Shown here one piece after another: positions 37,301-49,364 of a stretch of DNA of 64,000 nt. Origin of the DNA: Chamaelirium japonicum (taxonomy: Eukaryota > Streptophyta > Magnoliopsida > Liliales > Melanthiaceae); assembly GCA_947650365.1 (NCBI GenBank), contig OX393554.1:36724482-36788481 (forward strand). Direction: 5' to 3'. Both the position numbers and the translations under genes were made by a program. Below the pieces are notes generated by a model. It ran no database searches and was not told where the DNA came from. It saw only the letters and a list, made by a program, of their open reading frames with translations. The first letter of the stretch is position 1, and each line of letters starts with the position of its first letter.

Positions 37301-40300
37301 CTAATTCATTCATACAATCCATTCTAATTCTTTTGCACGAATGTATCCATTCTAATTCATTCGTACGATCCATTCTAATTCATTCATACGATCCATTCTA
37401 ATTCATTCGTACGATCCATTCTAATTCATACGTACGATCCATTCTATTTCATTCGTACGATCCATTCTAATTCATTCGTATGATCCATTCTAATTCATTC
37501 GTACGATCCATTCTTATTCATTCCCATGAATGTATCTATTCTAATTCACACGTACGATCCTTTCTAATTCATTTGCACGAATGTATCCATTCTAATTCAT
37601 TCGTAGGATACATTCGTGCGAATGAATTAGAATGGATCATACGAATGAGTAAGAATGCATCGTACGAATGAATTAGAATAGATCGTACGAATGAATTAGA
37701 ATAGATCGTGCTAATGAATTAGAATTGATTGTACGAATGAATTAGAATAGATTATGCGAATGAATTAGAAGGGATCATACGAATGAATTAGAATGGATTC
37801 ATTCATGCGAATGAATTTGAATGGATCGTACGAATGAATTAGAATGGATCGTATGAATGAATTAGAATAGATTGTGCGAATGAATTAGAATGGATCGTAT
37901 GAATGAATTAGATTACGATCCATTCTATTTCATTCGTATGATCCATTCTAATTCCTTCGTACAATCCATTCTATTTCATTCGTACGATTCATTCTAATTC
38001 ATTCGTACAATCCATACATTCGTACGAAGGAATTAGAATGGATCGTACGAATGAATTAGAATGGATCATACGAATGAATTAGATTGGATCGTATGAATGA
38101 ATTAGAATGGATTGTGCGAATGAATTAGAATGGATCGTGCGAATGAATTAGAATGGATCGTACGAATGAATTAGAATGGATCGTACTTATGAATTTGAAT
38201 GGATCGTACGAATGAATTAGAATGGATCGTAATAATGGATCGTACGTATGAATTTGTACGTATGAATGAATTAGAATGGATCGTATGAATGAATTAGAAT
38301 GGATCGTGCGAATGAATTAGAATGGATCGTACGAATGAATTTGAGTGGATACATTCGTGCGAATGAATTAGAATGGATCGTACGAATGAGTAAGAATGGA
38401 TCGTACGACCGAAATAGAATGGATTGTACGAATGAATTAGAATGGATCGTACGAAAGAATTAGAATGGATTGTATGAATGAATTAGAATGGATCGTATGA
38501 ATGAATTAGAATGGATCGTGCGAATGAATTAGAATGGATCGTACGATACGAATGAAATATAATGGGTCGTACAAAGGAATTAGAATGGATCGTACGAAGG
38601 AATTAGAATGGATCGTACGAAGGAATTAGAATGGATCATACGAATGAATTAGAATGGATACATTCGTGCGACTGAATTAGAATGGATCGTACGAATGAGT
38701 CAGAATGGATCGTAATAATGAAATAGAATGGATTGTACGAATGAATTAGAATGGATCGTACGAAAGAATCAGAATGGATCGTATGAATGAATTAGAATGG
38801 ATCGTATGAATGAATTAGAGTGGATCGTGCGAATGAATTAGAATGGATCGTACGATACGAATGAATTAGAATGGATCGTACGAAGGAATTAGAATGGATC
38901 GTACGAAGGAATTAGAATGGATCGTACGAATGAATTAGAATGGATACATTCGTGCGAATGTATTAGAATGGATCGTGCAAATGAATTACAATGGATCGTA
39001 CGAATGAATTAGAATTGTGCGAATGAATTAGAATGGATCGTACGAATGAATTAGAATGGATCGTACGAATGAATTAGAATGGATCGTATGAATGAATTAG
39101 AATGGATCGTGTGAAAGAATTAGAATGGATTGTATGAATGAATTAGAATGGATCGTATGAATGAATTAGAGTGGATCGTGTTTTTTCGTGCTAATGAATT
39201 AGAATGTATCGTACGAATGAATTAAAATGGATACATTCGTGCGAAAGAATTAGAATGGATCGTATGAATGAATTAGATTGGATCGTATGAATGAATTAGA
39301 ATGGATCGTGTGAAGGAATTAGAATGGATACATTCGTGCGAATGAATTAGAATGGATCGTGCGAATGAATTAGAATGGATCGAATTAGAATGGATACATT
39401 TGTTTGAATGAATTAGAATGGATCATACGATTGAGTAAGAATGGATCGTACGAATGAAATAGAATAGATCGTACGGAATGGATCGTACGAAGGAATTAGA
39501 ATGGATCGTACAAAGGAATTAGAATGGATCATACGAATAAAATATAATGGGTCGTACAAAGGAATTACACGAATGTATCCATTTTAATTCATTCGTACGA
39601 TCCATTCTAATTCTTTCACACGATCCATTCTAATTTATTCATACAATCCATTCTAATTCTTTTGCACGAATGTATCCATTCTAATTCATTCGTACGATCC
39701 ATTCTAATTCATTCGTACGATCCATTCTAATTCATTCGTACGATCCATTCTAATTCATTCATGATCCATTCTAATTCATTCGTACAATCCATTCTATTTC
39801 ATTCGTACGATCCATTCTTACTCATTCGTACGATCCATTCTACTTCATTCGCACGAATGTATCCATTCTAATTCATTCGTACGATCCATTCTAATTCATT
39901 CATACGATCCATTCTAATTCATTCGTATGATCTTTTCTAATTCAATCACACGATCCATTCTAATTCATTCGTACGATCCATTCTAATTCATTCGTTCGAA
40001 TGTATCCATTCTAATTCATTCGTACAATCCATTCTAATTCATTCGTACGATCCATTCTAATTCCTTCGTACGATCCATTCTAATTCCTTCGTATGTACGA
40101 TCCATTCTAATTCCTTCGTATGATCTATTCTATTTCATTCGTATGATCCATTCTAATTCCTTCGTACGATCCATTCTTATTCATTCGTACAATCCATTCT
40201 AATTCATTCGTACGATCCATTCTAATTCATTCGCACAATCCATTCTAATTCATTCATACGATCCATTCTAATTCATTCGTACGATCCATTCTAATTCATT

Positions 40301-43300
40301 CGCACGATCCATTCTAATTCAATCGTACGATCCATTCTAATTCATTCACACGAATGTATCCATTCTAATTCATTCGTACGATCCATTCTAATTCATACAT
40401 ACGATCCATTCTAATTCATTAGCACGATCCATTCTAATTCATTCGTACGATCAATTCTAATTCATTAGCACGTGGATCATACGAATGAAATATAATGGGT
40501 CGTAGAAAGGAATTAGAATGGATCGTACGAATGAATTAGAATGGATCGTGCGAATGAATTAGAATGGATCCGTATAAATGAAATAGAATGGATCGTATGA
40601 ATTAGAATGGATTGTACGCGTACGAATGAATTAGAATGGATACATTCGTGCGAATGAATTAGAATGGATCGTAGAATGGATCGTATGAATGAATTAGATT
40701 GGATCGTATGAATGAATTAGAATGGATCGTACGAATGAATTAGAATAGATCGTACGAAGGAATTAGAATGGATCGTACGAAGGAATTAGAATGGATATAT
40801 TCGTGCGAATGAATTAGAATGGATCGTACGAATGAGTAAGAATGGATCGTATGAATGAAATAGAGTGGATTGTACGAATGAATTAGAATGGATCGTACGA
40901 ATGAATTAGAATGGATACATTCGTGCAAATGAATTAAAATGGATCGTACGAAGGAATTAGAATGGATTGTACGAAGGAATTAGAATGGATCGTACGAATG
41001 AATTAGAATGGATCGTACGAATGAAATAGAATGGATCGTAAGAATGAATTAGAATGGATCATGCTAATGAATTAGAATAGATTGTGCGAATGAATTAGAA
41101 TGGATCGTACGAATGAATTAGATTGGATCGTATGAATGAATTAGAATGGATCGTGCGAATGAAATAGAATGGATCGTACGAATGAATTAGAATGGATCGT
41201 ATGAATGAATTAGAATGGATCGTACAAAGGATGGATACATTCGTGCGAATGAATTAGAATGGATCGTACGAATGAATTAGAATGGATCGTATGAATGAAT
41301 TAGAATGGATCGTGCGAATGAATTAGAATGGATCGTATGAATGAATTAGAATGGATCGTATGAATGAATGAGAATAGATCGTGTGAATGAATTAGAATGG
41401 ATCGTACGAATGAGTAAGAAAGGATCGTATGAATGAATTAGATTGGATCGTATGAATGAATTAGAATGGATCATATGAGTGAATTCGAATGGATCATGCG
41501 TGTGAATGAATTAGAATGGATCGTACGAATGAGTAAGAATGGATCGTACAAATGAATTAGAATGGACCGTACGAATGAATTAGAATAGATTGTGCGCACG
41601 TACGATCCATTCGAATTCATTCGCACGAATGTATCCATTCTCATTCATTCGTACGATCCATTCTAATTCATTCGTATAATCTACTCTATTTCATTCGTAC
41701 GAACCATTCTTACTCATTCGTACGATCCATTCTAATTTATTCGCACGAATGTATCCATTCTAATTCATTCGTACGATCCATTCTAATTCATTCATACGAT
41801 CCATTCTAATTCATTCGTACGAGCCATTCTAATTCATTCGCATGATCCATTCTAATTCATTCATACGATCCAATCTAATTCATTCATACGATCCATTCTA
41901 ATTCATTCGTATGTATCCATTCTAATTCATTCGTACGATCCATTCTAATTCATTCGTACGATCCATTCTAATTCCTTCGTACGATCCATTCTAATTCCTT
42001 CGTACCATTCTAATTCATACGATCCATTCTATTTCATTCATACGATCCATTCTAATTCATTCGCACGATCCATTCTAATTCATTCATACGATCCATTCTA
42101 ATTCATTCGTATGATCCATTCTAATTCATTCGCACAATCTATTCTAATTCATTCGTACGACCCATTCTATTTCATTCGTACGAACCATTCTAATTCATAC
42201 GATCCATTCTATTTCATTTATACGATCCATTCTAATTCATTCGTACGATCCATTCTAATTCATTCGCACGAATGTATCCATTCTACTTCACTCGTACGAT
42301 CCATTCTAATTCCTTCGTACGATCCATTCTAATTCCTTCATACGAAGGAATTAAAATGGATCGTATGAATGAATTAAAATGGATCGTACAAATGAATTAG
42401 AATGGATACATACGTGCGAATGAATTAGAATGGATCATATGAAGGAATTAGAATGGATCGTACGAATGAATTAGAATGGATCGTACGAATGAATTAGAAT
42501 GGATACATTCGTGCGAATGAATTAGAATGGATCATACGAAGGAATTAGAATGGATCGTACGAATGAATTAGAATGGATCGTACGAATGAATTAGAATGGA
42601 TCGTACAAATGAACTAGAATGGATACATTCGTGCGAATGAATTAGAATGGATCAAACGAAGGAATTAGAATGGATCATACGAATGAATTAGAATGGATCG
42701 TAAGAATGAATTAGAATGGATCGTACGAATGAATTAGAATGGATACATTCGTGCGAATGAATTAGAATGGATCATACGAATGAATTAGAGTCGATACATT
42801 CGTGCGAATGAATTAGAATGGATCGTACGAATGAGTAAGAATGGATCGTAGAATTAGAATGGATCGTATTAATGAATTAGAATGGATACATACGAATGAA
42901 TTAGAATGGATCGTATGAATGAATTAGAATGGGCGTGCGAATGAATTAGAATGGATCGTGCAAATGAATTAGAATGGATCGTATGAATGAATTAGAATGG
43001 ATCGTATGAATGAATTAGAATGGATCGTACTAATGAATTAGAATGTATCGTACGAATGAATTAGAATAGATAATGTGAATGAATTAGAATGGATCTGGAT
43101 CGTGTATCCATTGTAATTCATTCGTACGATCCATTCTAATTCATTCGCACGATCCATTCTAATTCATTCGTACGATCTATTCTATTTCATTCGTACGGTC
43201 CATTCTAATTCATTCATACGAACCAATCTAATTAATTCATACGATCCATTCTAATTCTTTTGTACGATCCATTCTATTTCATTCATACGATCTATTCTAA

Positions 43301-44069
43301 TTCCTTTGTACGATCCATTCTAATTCCTTCGTACGATCCATTCTATTTCATTCGTATGATCCATTCTAATTCATAAGTACGATCCGTTCTAATTCATTCA
43401 TACAATCCATTCTAATTCATTCGTACGATCCATTCTAATTCATTCGCACGATCCATTCTAATTCATTCATACGATCCAATCTAATTCATTCATACGATCC
43501 ATTCTAATTCATTCGCACGAATGTATCCATTCTAATTCATTCGCACGATCCATTCTAATTCATTCATACAATCCATTCTAATTCTTTTGCACGAATGTAT
43601 CCATTCTAATTCATTCGTACGATCCATTCTAATTCATTCGTATGATCCATTCTAATTCATTCGCACGATCCATTCTAATTCATTCATACGATCCAATCTA
43701 ATTCATTTGTACGATCCATTCTAATTCATTCGCACGAATGTATCAACTCTTATTCATTCGTACGATCCATTCTAATTCATTCATACATGTACGAATGAAT
43801 TAGAATGGATACATTCGTGCGAATGAATTAGAATGGATCGTATGAATGAATTAGATTGGATCGTATGAATGAATTAGAATGGATCGTGCGAATGAATTAG
43901 AATGGATCATACGAATGAATTAGAATGGATACATTCTTGCGAAAGAATTAGGATCGTACAAATGTATTATAATGGATACCTTCGTATGAATGGATTAGAA
44001 TGGATCGTACGAATGAATTAGAATGGATCGTACGATAGAATGAATCATACGAATGAATTAGAATGGATA

Positions 44070-44832
44070 CTACCGCGGGACCCACCGGCCCTGCCTGGTG
44101 GGACCACGAAGACTACCGCGGGACCCACCGGCCCTGCCTGGTGGTACCACGAAGACTACCACGGGACCCACCGGCCCTGCCTGGTGGGACCACGAAGACT
44201 ACCACGGGACCCACCGGCCCTGCCTGGTGGGACCACGAAGACTACCACGGGACCCACCAGCCCTGCCTGGTGGGCCCACGAGGACCACCGCGGGACCCAT
44301 CGGCCCCGTCCGATAGGCCCAAGAGCCTGTGGAATCCCCCAGAAGACGGTAGCGGGGCCCGCTAGCTTTACCTGGAGAATCCCAGATACGACAGCAGAAA
44401 ACCGCCATTTGCCCCGGAATTCCTCCCCGGGAATCCTATAAATAGCAGAGCCTTCGAATGTAAAAGGATCGAACTCTCAGTTTTAAAACCAGAGCTCTGA
44501 GATTTCCAACTTCCCATCTACCATCTCTCTTTCATCTTCTTCTCTCCTTCGAAGAGATCAGAGTGTTTCTAGTGATACTCGGCCTGTCGAGATCACTTCG
44601 ACATAAGTGTTAGTGAATTCAGGTTGTTCCCTATAGCACGGAGACGTAGGCTTCGGCCGAACTCCGAGATCACATCTCGTGTCAACAATCTCTCTGATTG
44701 CATCTCTCTGTTTACATATCAAAGGCTTCAACTTCAATCAACAGATCGACCAACGATCTCCGACGTCAACTTCAACTCCAATTGACTGGTGCTGCGAGAA
44801 TCTTCGGGTCGGCACGAAGATTTTCCCCCACA
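44070..44832 (+). repeat. Truncated 5' LTR of the outer element
   Basis: The LTR begins abruptly inside its 43-bp minisatellite, directly after satellite sequence (GAATGGATAC|TACCGCGGG). The usual TGTGGGTGC start is missing. TATA box CTATAAATAG is at about 44436-44445. The end is CCCCCACA at 44832. About six 43-bp units remain at 44070-44320. Confidence 0.88.
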
Positions 44833-44835
44833 GTT

Positions 44836-44853
44836 TGGCGCCGTCTATGGGAT
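44836..44853 (+). promoter_or_regulatory. Primer-binding site of the outer element
   Basis: TGGCGCCGTCTATGGGAT lies three bases after the LTR end. It corresponds to the sites at 18065-18048 and 60798-60781. Confidence 0.8.
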
Positions 44854-44987
44854 CCGATCAAAAAGTCCAACTCTCCGTTACTACTTGATCGGTTGAACCT
44901 ACAACTGATCTTGATAGTCAAACTTCCTCGCCCTCTCGGTTGATCATACAACTGAACGGCACTCTCGTTGCACCTTTTGCTCTCTAA

Positions 44988-46712
44988 ATGGCGAGGACAA
45001 AACATCAAGGTCAACCAGAAGGAAGTAACACTCAACAACAAGCTCGTCCTGAGACTCGTTCAATGAGTCAAAGGCTCAACTTCGGACAGCCCCTTGCTGT
45101 TCCTGAGATGGGGGTTCGCTCAGGGAGTGGGAGATCTGTCGATCGACCTATTGCCCATCCTGCACGACAATCGGTTGGGCAAACTGCCCCCACTCCTGCT
45201 GAAGACCCTCCATCGACCTATCAAATCTCTGCGGTCGACTTCCAGCTACTCCAATTGGCGAAGCAAAATGCCACCCTCACCGCCGAGAGGGATGCTCTTA
45301 AGAAGGCAGCTTCTGAGGCTGGGATTGCTCTTCCTAACCCCTCTACAAGTGAGAGGGTCGATCTTCCTCGACATTCAATTCACTCCGAACAACAAAGGTC
45401 AATGGGCACTGCTGCCCTCGAGAGGATCCGACGCGACCCAACTCCCTCTGCTGCCCCCTGGAAGCAGAGTGTGTGGGATCGCCTTGACGATGAGTCTTCC
45501 CAATCATCTTTTGGCCGCAACTGTGACAAGAGGGCACCTTCAAAGCTCAATATACCAAGGAAGCACCAAATGAAAGGCGCTCCTTCAAAGAGTAGAGTCT
45601 CCCCTTCCATTCCACTTCAACGTGGGCTTGGATCGGACCTCCGATATAGACTTCAACCGGCAAATACTTCAGTGCCTGAGCAAGACCTTGCGATCTTACC
45701 TCTTGACCCATCTTTAGGTCGAGGACATGGTCGTAGGGATGGATATTCCTCTGTCGGGCCTCTACATCGAAGCCTCTTCGAGTCAACATTTCCAAGGGGA
45801 TGGAGAACTCCTATCCTCCCCAAATTCAACTGCATCAGAGGAGATCCTACTCTCTACATCCTCGCCTTCAAGCAAGCCTTAACGCCGCATGAAGAAGAAA
45901 ACAACGTGCTCTGCCGCACCTTCGCAGGAAGTCTCGATGAGCCGTCGCTCGACTGGTATCACAATTTCCGAGCTGGGTCCATCACCCAGTTCGATGTTTT
46001 GGCTAAACTCTTTGTGCAGCATTATCAGCTCAATCTGAAGCCCGAGAAGAAGCTTGACTCTCTCTATCGGCTAAGGATGGGTGCTGACGAGACTCTCCGA
46101 AGTTTCACTAGGAGATTTCGTAACGAGCATGCTGCCCTCTCTGGAAGACATCTGGACGATGAAGCCATCATGTTGGCTTTCCAGAACGCTCTCCGCTTCG
46201 ATCTACACATCTACAACGACTTCATCCGCAATCCCCCTCCTTCTCTGGGTGCAATGTTTGATCGAATCCAGAGAGAGATCGAGGTGGAAGACGATCAAGT
46301 CGCTCGGAAAGGGCGAGAAACGAAGAGAAAGCCTGCTGAAAGAGAAACTCCAAAGTATGCTGCAAAAGCCCACAATACTGAGGCAGCAGCCCCTCCAGCC
46401 AATAAGCGGTCAAGAAATGATGGATGTCGATCTCCTCCAAACAAGACCACTTTCACTGAGTGGAATTTACCAATCGAGCAAATCCTCGATCGCATTCAGC
46501 ACGAAGAGTTCCTCCGATGGCCTAATCCACTGCAGCCCGACACCAGGTTCACTGCAGATAAAACAGTCTACTGTGATTTCCATCGCAGTCATGGGCATTC
46601 TACCGATCAATGCCACCGGCTAAAGTATCATTTGGAAGATCTGCTACGTATAGGACATCTCCAAGAATTTGTCAAAGGCGGGCAAGATCATTCAGTCAAG
46701 CATCGACAGTGA
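44988..46712 (+). CDS. Gag of the outer element
   Basis: 574 aa, open throughout. The Ser/Arg-rich N-terminus has a short leucine-rich helix (FQLLQLAKQNATLTAERDAL). A retrotransposon gag core follows at about 290-420 (DWYHNFRAGSITQF, RSFTRRFRNEHAAL). A zinc-binding motif lies near 525-540 (YCDFHRSHGHSTDQC). It forms the virus-like particle that packages element RNA. It closely matches the gag of the inner element, but after LQEFVK the frame ends within 12 codons. In the inner copy it continues into a linker and protease. Because no pol follows, particles from this copy would need enzymes from a relative. Confidence 0.93.
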   Translation: MARTKHQGQPEGSNTQQQARPETRSMSQRLNFGQPLAVPEMGVRSGSGRSVDRPIAHPARQSVGQTAPTPAEDPPSTYQISAVDFQLLQLAKQNATLTAERDALKKAASEAGIALPNPSTSERVDLPRHSIHSEQQRSMGTAALERIRRDPTPSAAPWKQSVWDRLDDESSQSSFGRNCDKRAPSKLNIPRKHQMKGAPSKSRVSPSIPLQRGLGSDLRYRLQPANTSVPEQDLAILPLDPSLGRGHGRRDGYSSVGPLHRSLFESTFPRGWRTPILPKFNCIRGDPTLYILAFKQALTPHEEENNVLCRTFAGSLDEPSLDWYHNFRAGSITQFDVLAKLFVQHYQLNLKPEKKLDSLYRLRMGADETLRSFTRRFRNEHAALSGRHLDDEAIMLAFQNALRFDLHIYNDFIRNPPPSLGAMFDRIQREIEVEDDQVARKGRETKRKPAERETPKYAAKAHNTEAAAPPANKRSRNDGCRSPPNKTTFTEWNLPIEQILDRIQHEEFLRWPNPLQPDTRFTADKTVYCDFHRSHGHSTDQCHRLKYHLEDLLRIGHLQEFVKGGQDHSVKHRQ

Positions 46713-47020
46713 AGATCTCCCTTGAGATTGAAAGATCTGGGGGTTAGAGATGATCAACTTTCAAGCAACTATTCGTATTGCCAGAAAACACAGCAGCAGG
46801 AAACTAGCTCCCAACTGGGAAAGTCCAGACATGATCAAAATCAGGAGAAAGCAAAGGATCCTATTAATTGCCACGAACTTGGAAAGCTAGACATTTCAAA
46901 ATGCTCTATCCTCGATGTAAATTCCAAGCTGGATAAAGATTGCTTTCAAATGTTCATCTTATCGATTCAAATTCTGGAGCAGTTTCAAGCTATCAGCATT
47001 CAAATTACCAGGTCGTTTAA
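46713..47020 (+). other. Spacer at the site of the missing pro-pol
   Basis: AT-rich DNA with a 103-codon frame (46722-47033) that shows no retroviral motif. It joins the shortened gag directly to the tandem array, so protease, reverse transcriptase, RNase H and integrase are absent. The exact deletion borders could not be placed. Confidence 0.6.
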
Positions 47021-47420
47021 CAAGTTTGGGTGATTGAGTTGCGACTCAACCCCTTACACGCAAATGTTAAACGGTTTCGGGTTGTGCTACAACACAACCT
47101 TCAAGTCACTGGTCATTTAACGAGTTTGGGAGTTCGTGTTGCGACACTACCCCTTACGTGCAAACGTTAAATGACTTTCAATTTCAAATATCGTCTAACA
47201 AGTTTGGGTGCTTGAGTTGCGACTCAACCCCTCACATACAAATGTTAACGATTTCAAGTTGTGCTACAACACAACCTTCAATTTCAATATCGTCTAACAA
47301 GTTTGGGTACTTGAGTTGCGACTCAACCCCTCACGTACAAATGTTAACGATTTCAAGTTGTGCTCCAACAAAGTTCAATTTTCAAGTTATTCAATAGTTT
47401 GGGTGATCGAGTTGCGACTC
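47021..47420 (+). repeat. About 90-100-bp tandem array of the outer element
   Basis: About five units each carry GTTTGGGTG, the near-palindrome GAGTTGCGACTC and ACAAATGTTAA. The same family occurs at 54470-54800 in the opposite strand sense, as expected for the minus-strand inner element. The array separates gag from the end of the antisense gene. Nothing recognisable lies at 47421-47625. Confidence 0.88.
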
Positions 47421-47625
47421 ATCCCTTTGCATTCAAGTGTGTATATGTATTCAAATATTTCAATGCTATCCAGAACAGGACATTCAATGACATTCAACTC
47501 AAGACATTCAATTTCAAGCACCAGAAAGATATCTTCTATTATCAAAAATTGGTCAAGTACAATGTCGAGCTGCTACATATCAAAAGTTTACAAGTGTAAA
47601 CAACAAAGAAAAAGGCAAAAACACA

Positions 47626-48332
47626 TCAGGGCTTGGCTACGCTTGGAGCGCGCGACTTCTCCCCTTCAGATTCGCCACGAGCCTTGCTCGCAACCGAAGC
47701 TTTCGAGGATCGGATACTGCTGACATGTGCCCTGAGTGCCTCTGCCGCTTTCTCGGCCGTTTCTTTGTAACTCTTGCATTCAGACAATGCATGCTCCAGT
47801 GCCTTCTTGGAAGTCTCTTCCCTGGCAGTAAAAGCAGCATGTTGAGTAGCAAGTCGTTCTTTCAGCTCCTTGATCTCGTTGGTGCGACCGCAGGACACGT
47901 CCTCAACCTTGACGATCCGATTCTTCAAGGACTCGAGTTCGTGACTCTGCGCCTCGCAACGGTCCTGCAGCCCCTTGATCTCCAGCTTCCCCTTGCGAAG
48001 ATCCTCAATCTTGGTCTTGAGAGATGTCTTCTTCCAAGTCAGGAGCTCTCTCAGCTCATCTCTCTCCGTGCTCACAGCCTTAAGTTCGGCTGTCAAACGG
48101 GACACCTCAGATGCGGCCTCCCATTCACCTGCCTTCCTGGAGAGCTTGCTTGCGATTCTCAAACAGGCTGAGTTCTGCAAATGGATAGAGTTAGAATTAT
48201 TCTGAAGAATCAACTCGAACAATTGATCAAAGCATATGCACATACCACAACTTCAAGCCGATCGAAGGCTTCTTCAAAAGTAGCTTTTGGAAGATTGCAA
48301 AGCTTCCGGATCACGTTGGTAGGATGGTTGAT
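47626..48332 (-). pseudogene. Outer antisense gene, 3' part (rest of exon 2 and exon 3)
   Basis: The second part of exon 2 (48332-48246), a 71-bp GT-AG intron, then exon 3 (48174-47626, 182 aa). Exon 3 is a continuous coiled coil (SRLTAELKAVSTERDEL, ELESLKNRI) ending SVAKP, parallel to exon 3 of the inner copy at 53752-54288. Exon 2 was cut by the inner retrotransposon between 48337 and 61708. Its two halves (50 + 87 bp, counting the duplication once) equal the 137-bp exon 2 of the intact inner copy. Confidence 0.88.
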
Positions 48333-48337
48333 GTCAA
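48333..48337. repeat. Target duplication of the inner element, left
   Basis: GTCAA occurs directly before the LTR and again at 61708-61712, directly after the other LTR. Confidence 0.93.
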
Positions 48338-49243
48338 TGTGGGGGAAAATCTTTGTGCCGACCCGAAGACTCTCGCAGCACCAGTCAATTGGAGTCGAAG
48401 TCGACGTCGAAGATCGTTGATCGATCTATTGATGGATGTTGTTGCTTTTGATAAGTCAATAGAAAGTGATATGCAATCAGAGAGATTGTGACACGAGATG
48501 TGATCTCGGAGTTCAGCCGAAGCCTACGTCTCCGTGCTATAGGGAGCAACCCGAATTCACTAACACTTCAGTTGAAGTGACCTCGACAGGCCGAGTGTCA
48601 CTGAAAACCCTCTGATCTCTTTTAGGGAGAAAAGAAGATCAAGGAGAGATGGTAGATCAGAAGTTGAAAATCCCAGAGCTCTGGTTCTGAAAGTCAGATC
48701 TCAGAGTGGAAATCAGAATTTTCGGATCCTCTTACATTCGTAGGCACTGCTATTTATAGGATTCTCTGGTGGGAATTCTAGGTTAAATGGCGGTTTCTGC
48801 CGTCGTATCTGGGGATTCTCCAGGTAAAGCTAGCGGGCCCCGCTACCATCTTCTGGGGGATTCCACAGGCTCGTGGGCCTTCTGGGCAGGGCCGGTGGGT
48901 CCCATGGTAGTCTTCGTGGGCCCACCAGGCAGGGCCGGTGGGTCCCATGGTAGTCTTCGTGGGCCCACCAGGCAGGGCTGGTGGGTCCCATGGTAGTCTT
49001 CGTGGGCCCACCAGGCAGGGCTGGTGGGTCCAGTGGTAGTCTTCGTGGGCCCACCAGGCAGGGCCGGTGGGTCCCGTGGTAGTCTTCGTGGGCCCACCAG
49101 GCAGGGCTGGTGGGTCCAGTGGTAGTCTTCGTGGGCCCACCAGGCAGGTCGGGTGGGTCCCGTGGCAGTCTTCGTGGGCCCACCAGGCAGGGCCGGTGGG
49201 TCCCGTGGTAGTTGGTAGACTTCTGCCAAAATTTGCACCCACA
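48338..49243 (-). repeat. 3' LTR of the inner element (906 bp)
   Basis: On the minus strand it starts TGTGGGTGCAAATTTTGG and ends TTTCCCCCACA. U3 holds about eight copies of a 43-bp unit (about 48880-49215) built on GGGACCCACCGGCCC and CACGAAGACTACCAC. The TATA box is at 48758-48751. The repeat makes frames rich in Pro/Gly/Trp on both strands that are not genes. Confidence 0.95.
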
Positions 49244-49262
49244 GTTACCCCCTCCAAGTTAG
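49244..49262 (-). promoter_or_regulatory. Polypurine tract
   Basis: GGAGGGGG followed by TAAC lies directly upstream (minus strand) of the 3' LTR start. This is the expected site for plus-strand DNA priming. Confidence 0.75.
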
Positions 49263-49364
49263 CTAGATTGTCTTCTGGCTGGCTTGGATTTGGTGCAAAG
49301 AACAGCAACTCCCTGTTTTGAAAAAAGGACACGAAGAAACTTGTCGCGTGTTAGCGTAAAAAAG

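Larger units (their letters stand above)
19314..44069. repeat. 24.8-kb satellite, 23/28-bp units, strand-alternating
   Basis: The basic unit is 23 bp. It opens GATCCATTC, continues TAATTCATTC and closes GTAC or GCAC. A 28-bp variant carries GAATGTATCC instead of GATCC. Roughly 1,000 units are present. Orientation switches about 30 times. Approximate starts of forward blocks: 19448, 21175, 23520, 23990, 26390, 30258, 31635, 32548, 33536, 34122, 35172, 36785, 37915, 39566, 41595, 43100; reverse blocks lie between. Units are bounded by the palindromes GATC and CGTACG, and many junctions are themselves palindromic (for example GAATGAATTCATTC near 19448). The few 60-76-aa frames are artefacts. The family was not recognised. 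The left border is the gypsy LTR and the right border is a truncated LTR. Confidence 0.97.

Noticed and set aside
30282-42332. Open frames of 60-76 aa with repeated IHSNSFVRS-like words in the satellite
   Set aside because: They follow the 23-bp period through changing frames, have no independent start context, and exist only because the unit lacks stops in some frames.
44040-44441. Pro/Gly/Trp-rich frames (GPAWW, HEDYHG repeats), also at 48778-49332 and 61218-61722
   Set aside because: They are translations of the 43-bp LTR minisatellite on either strand, present in several frames at once.
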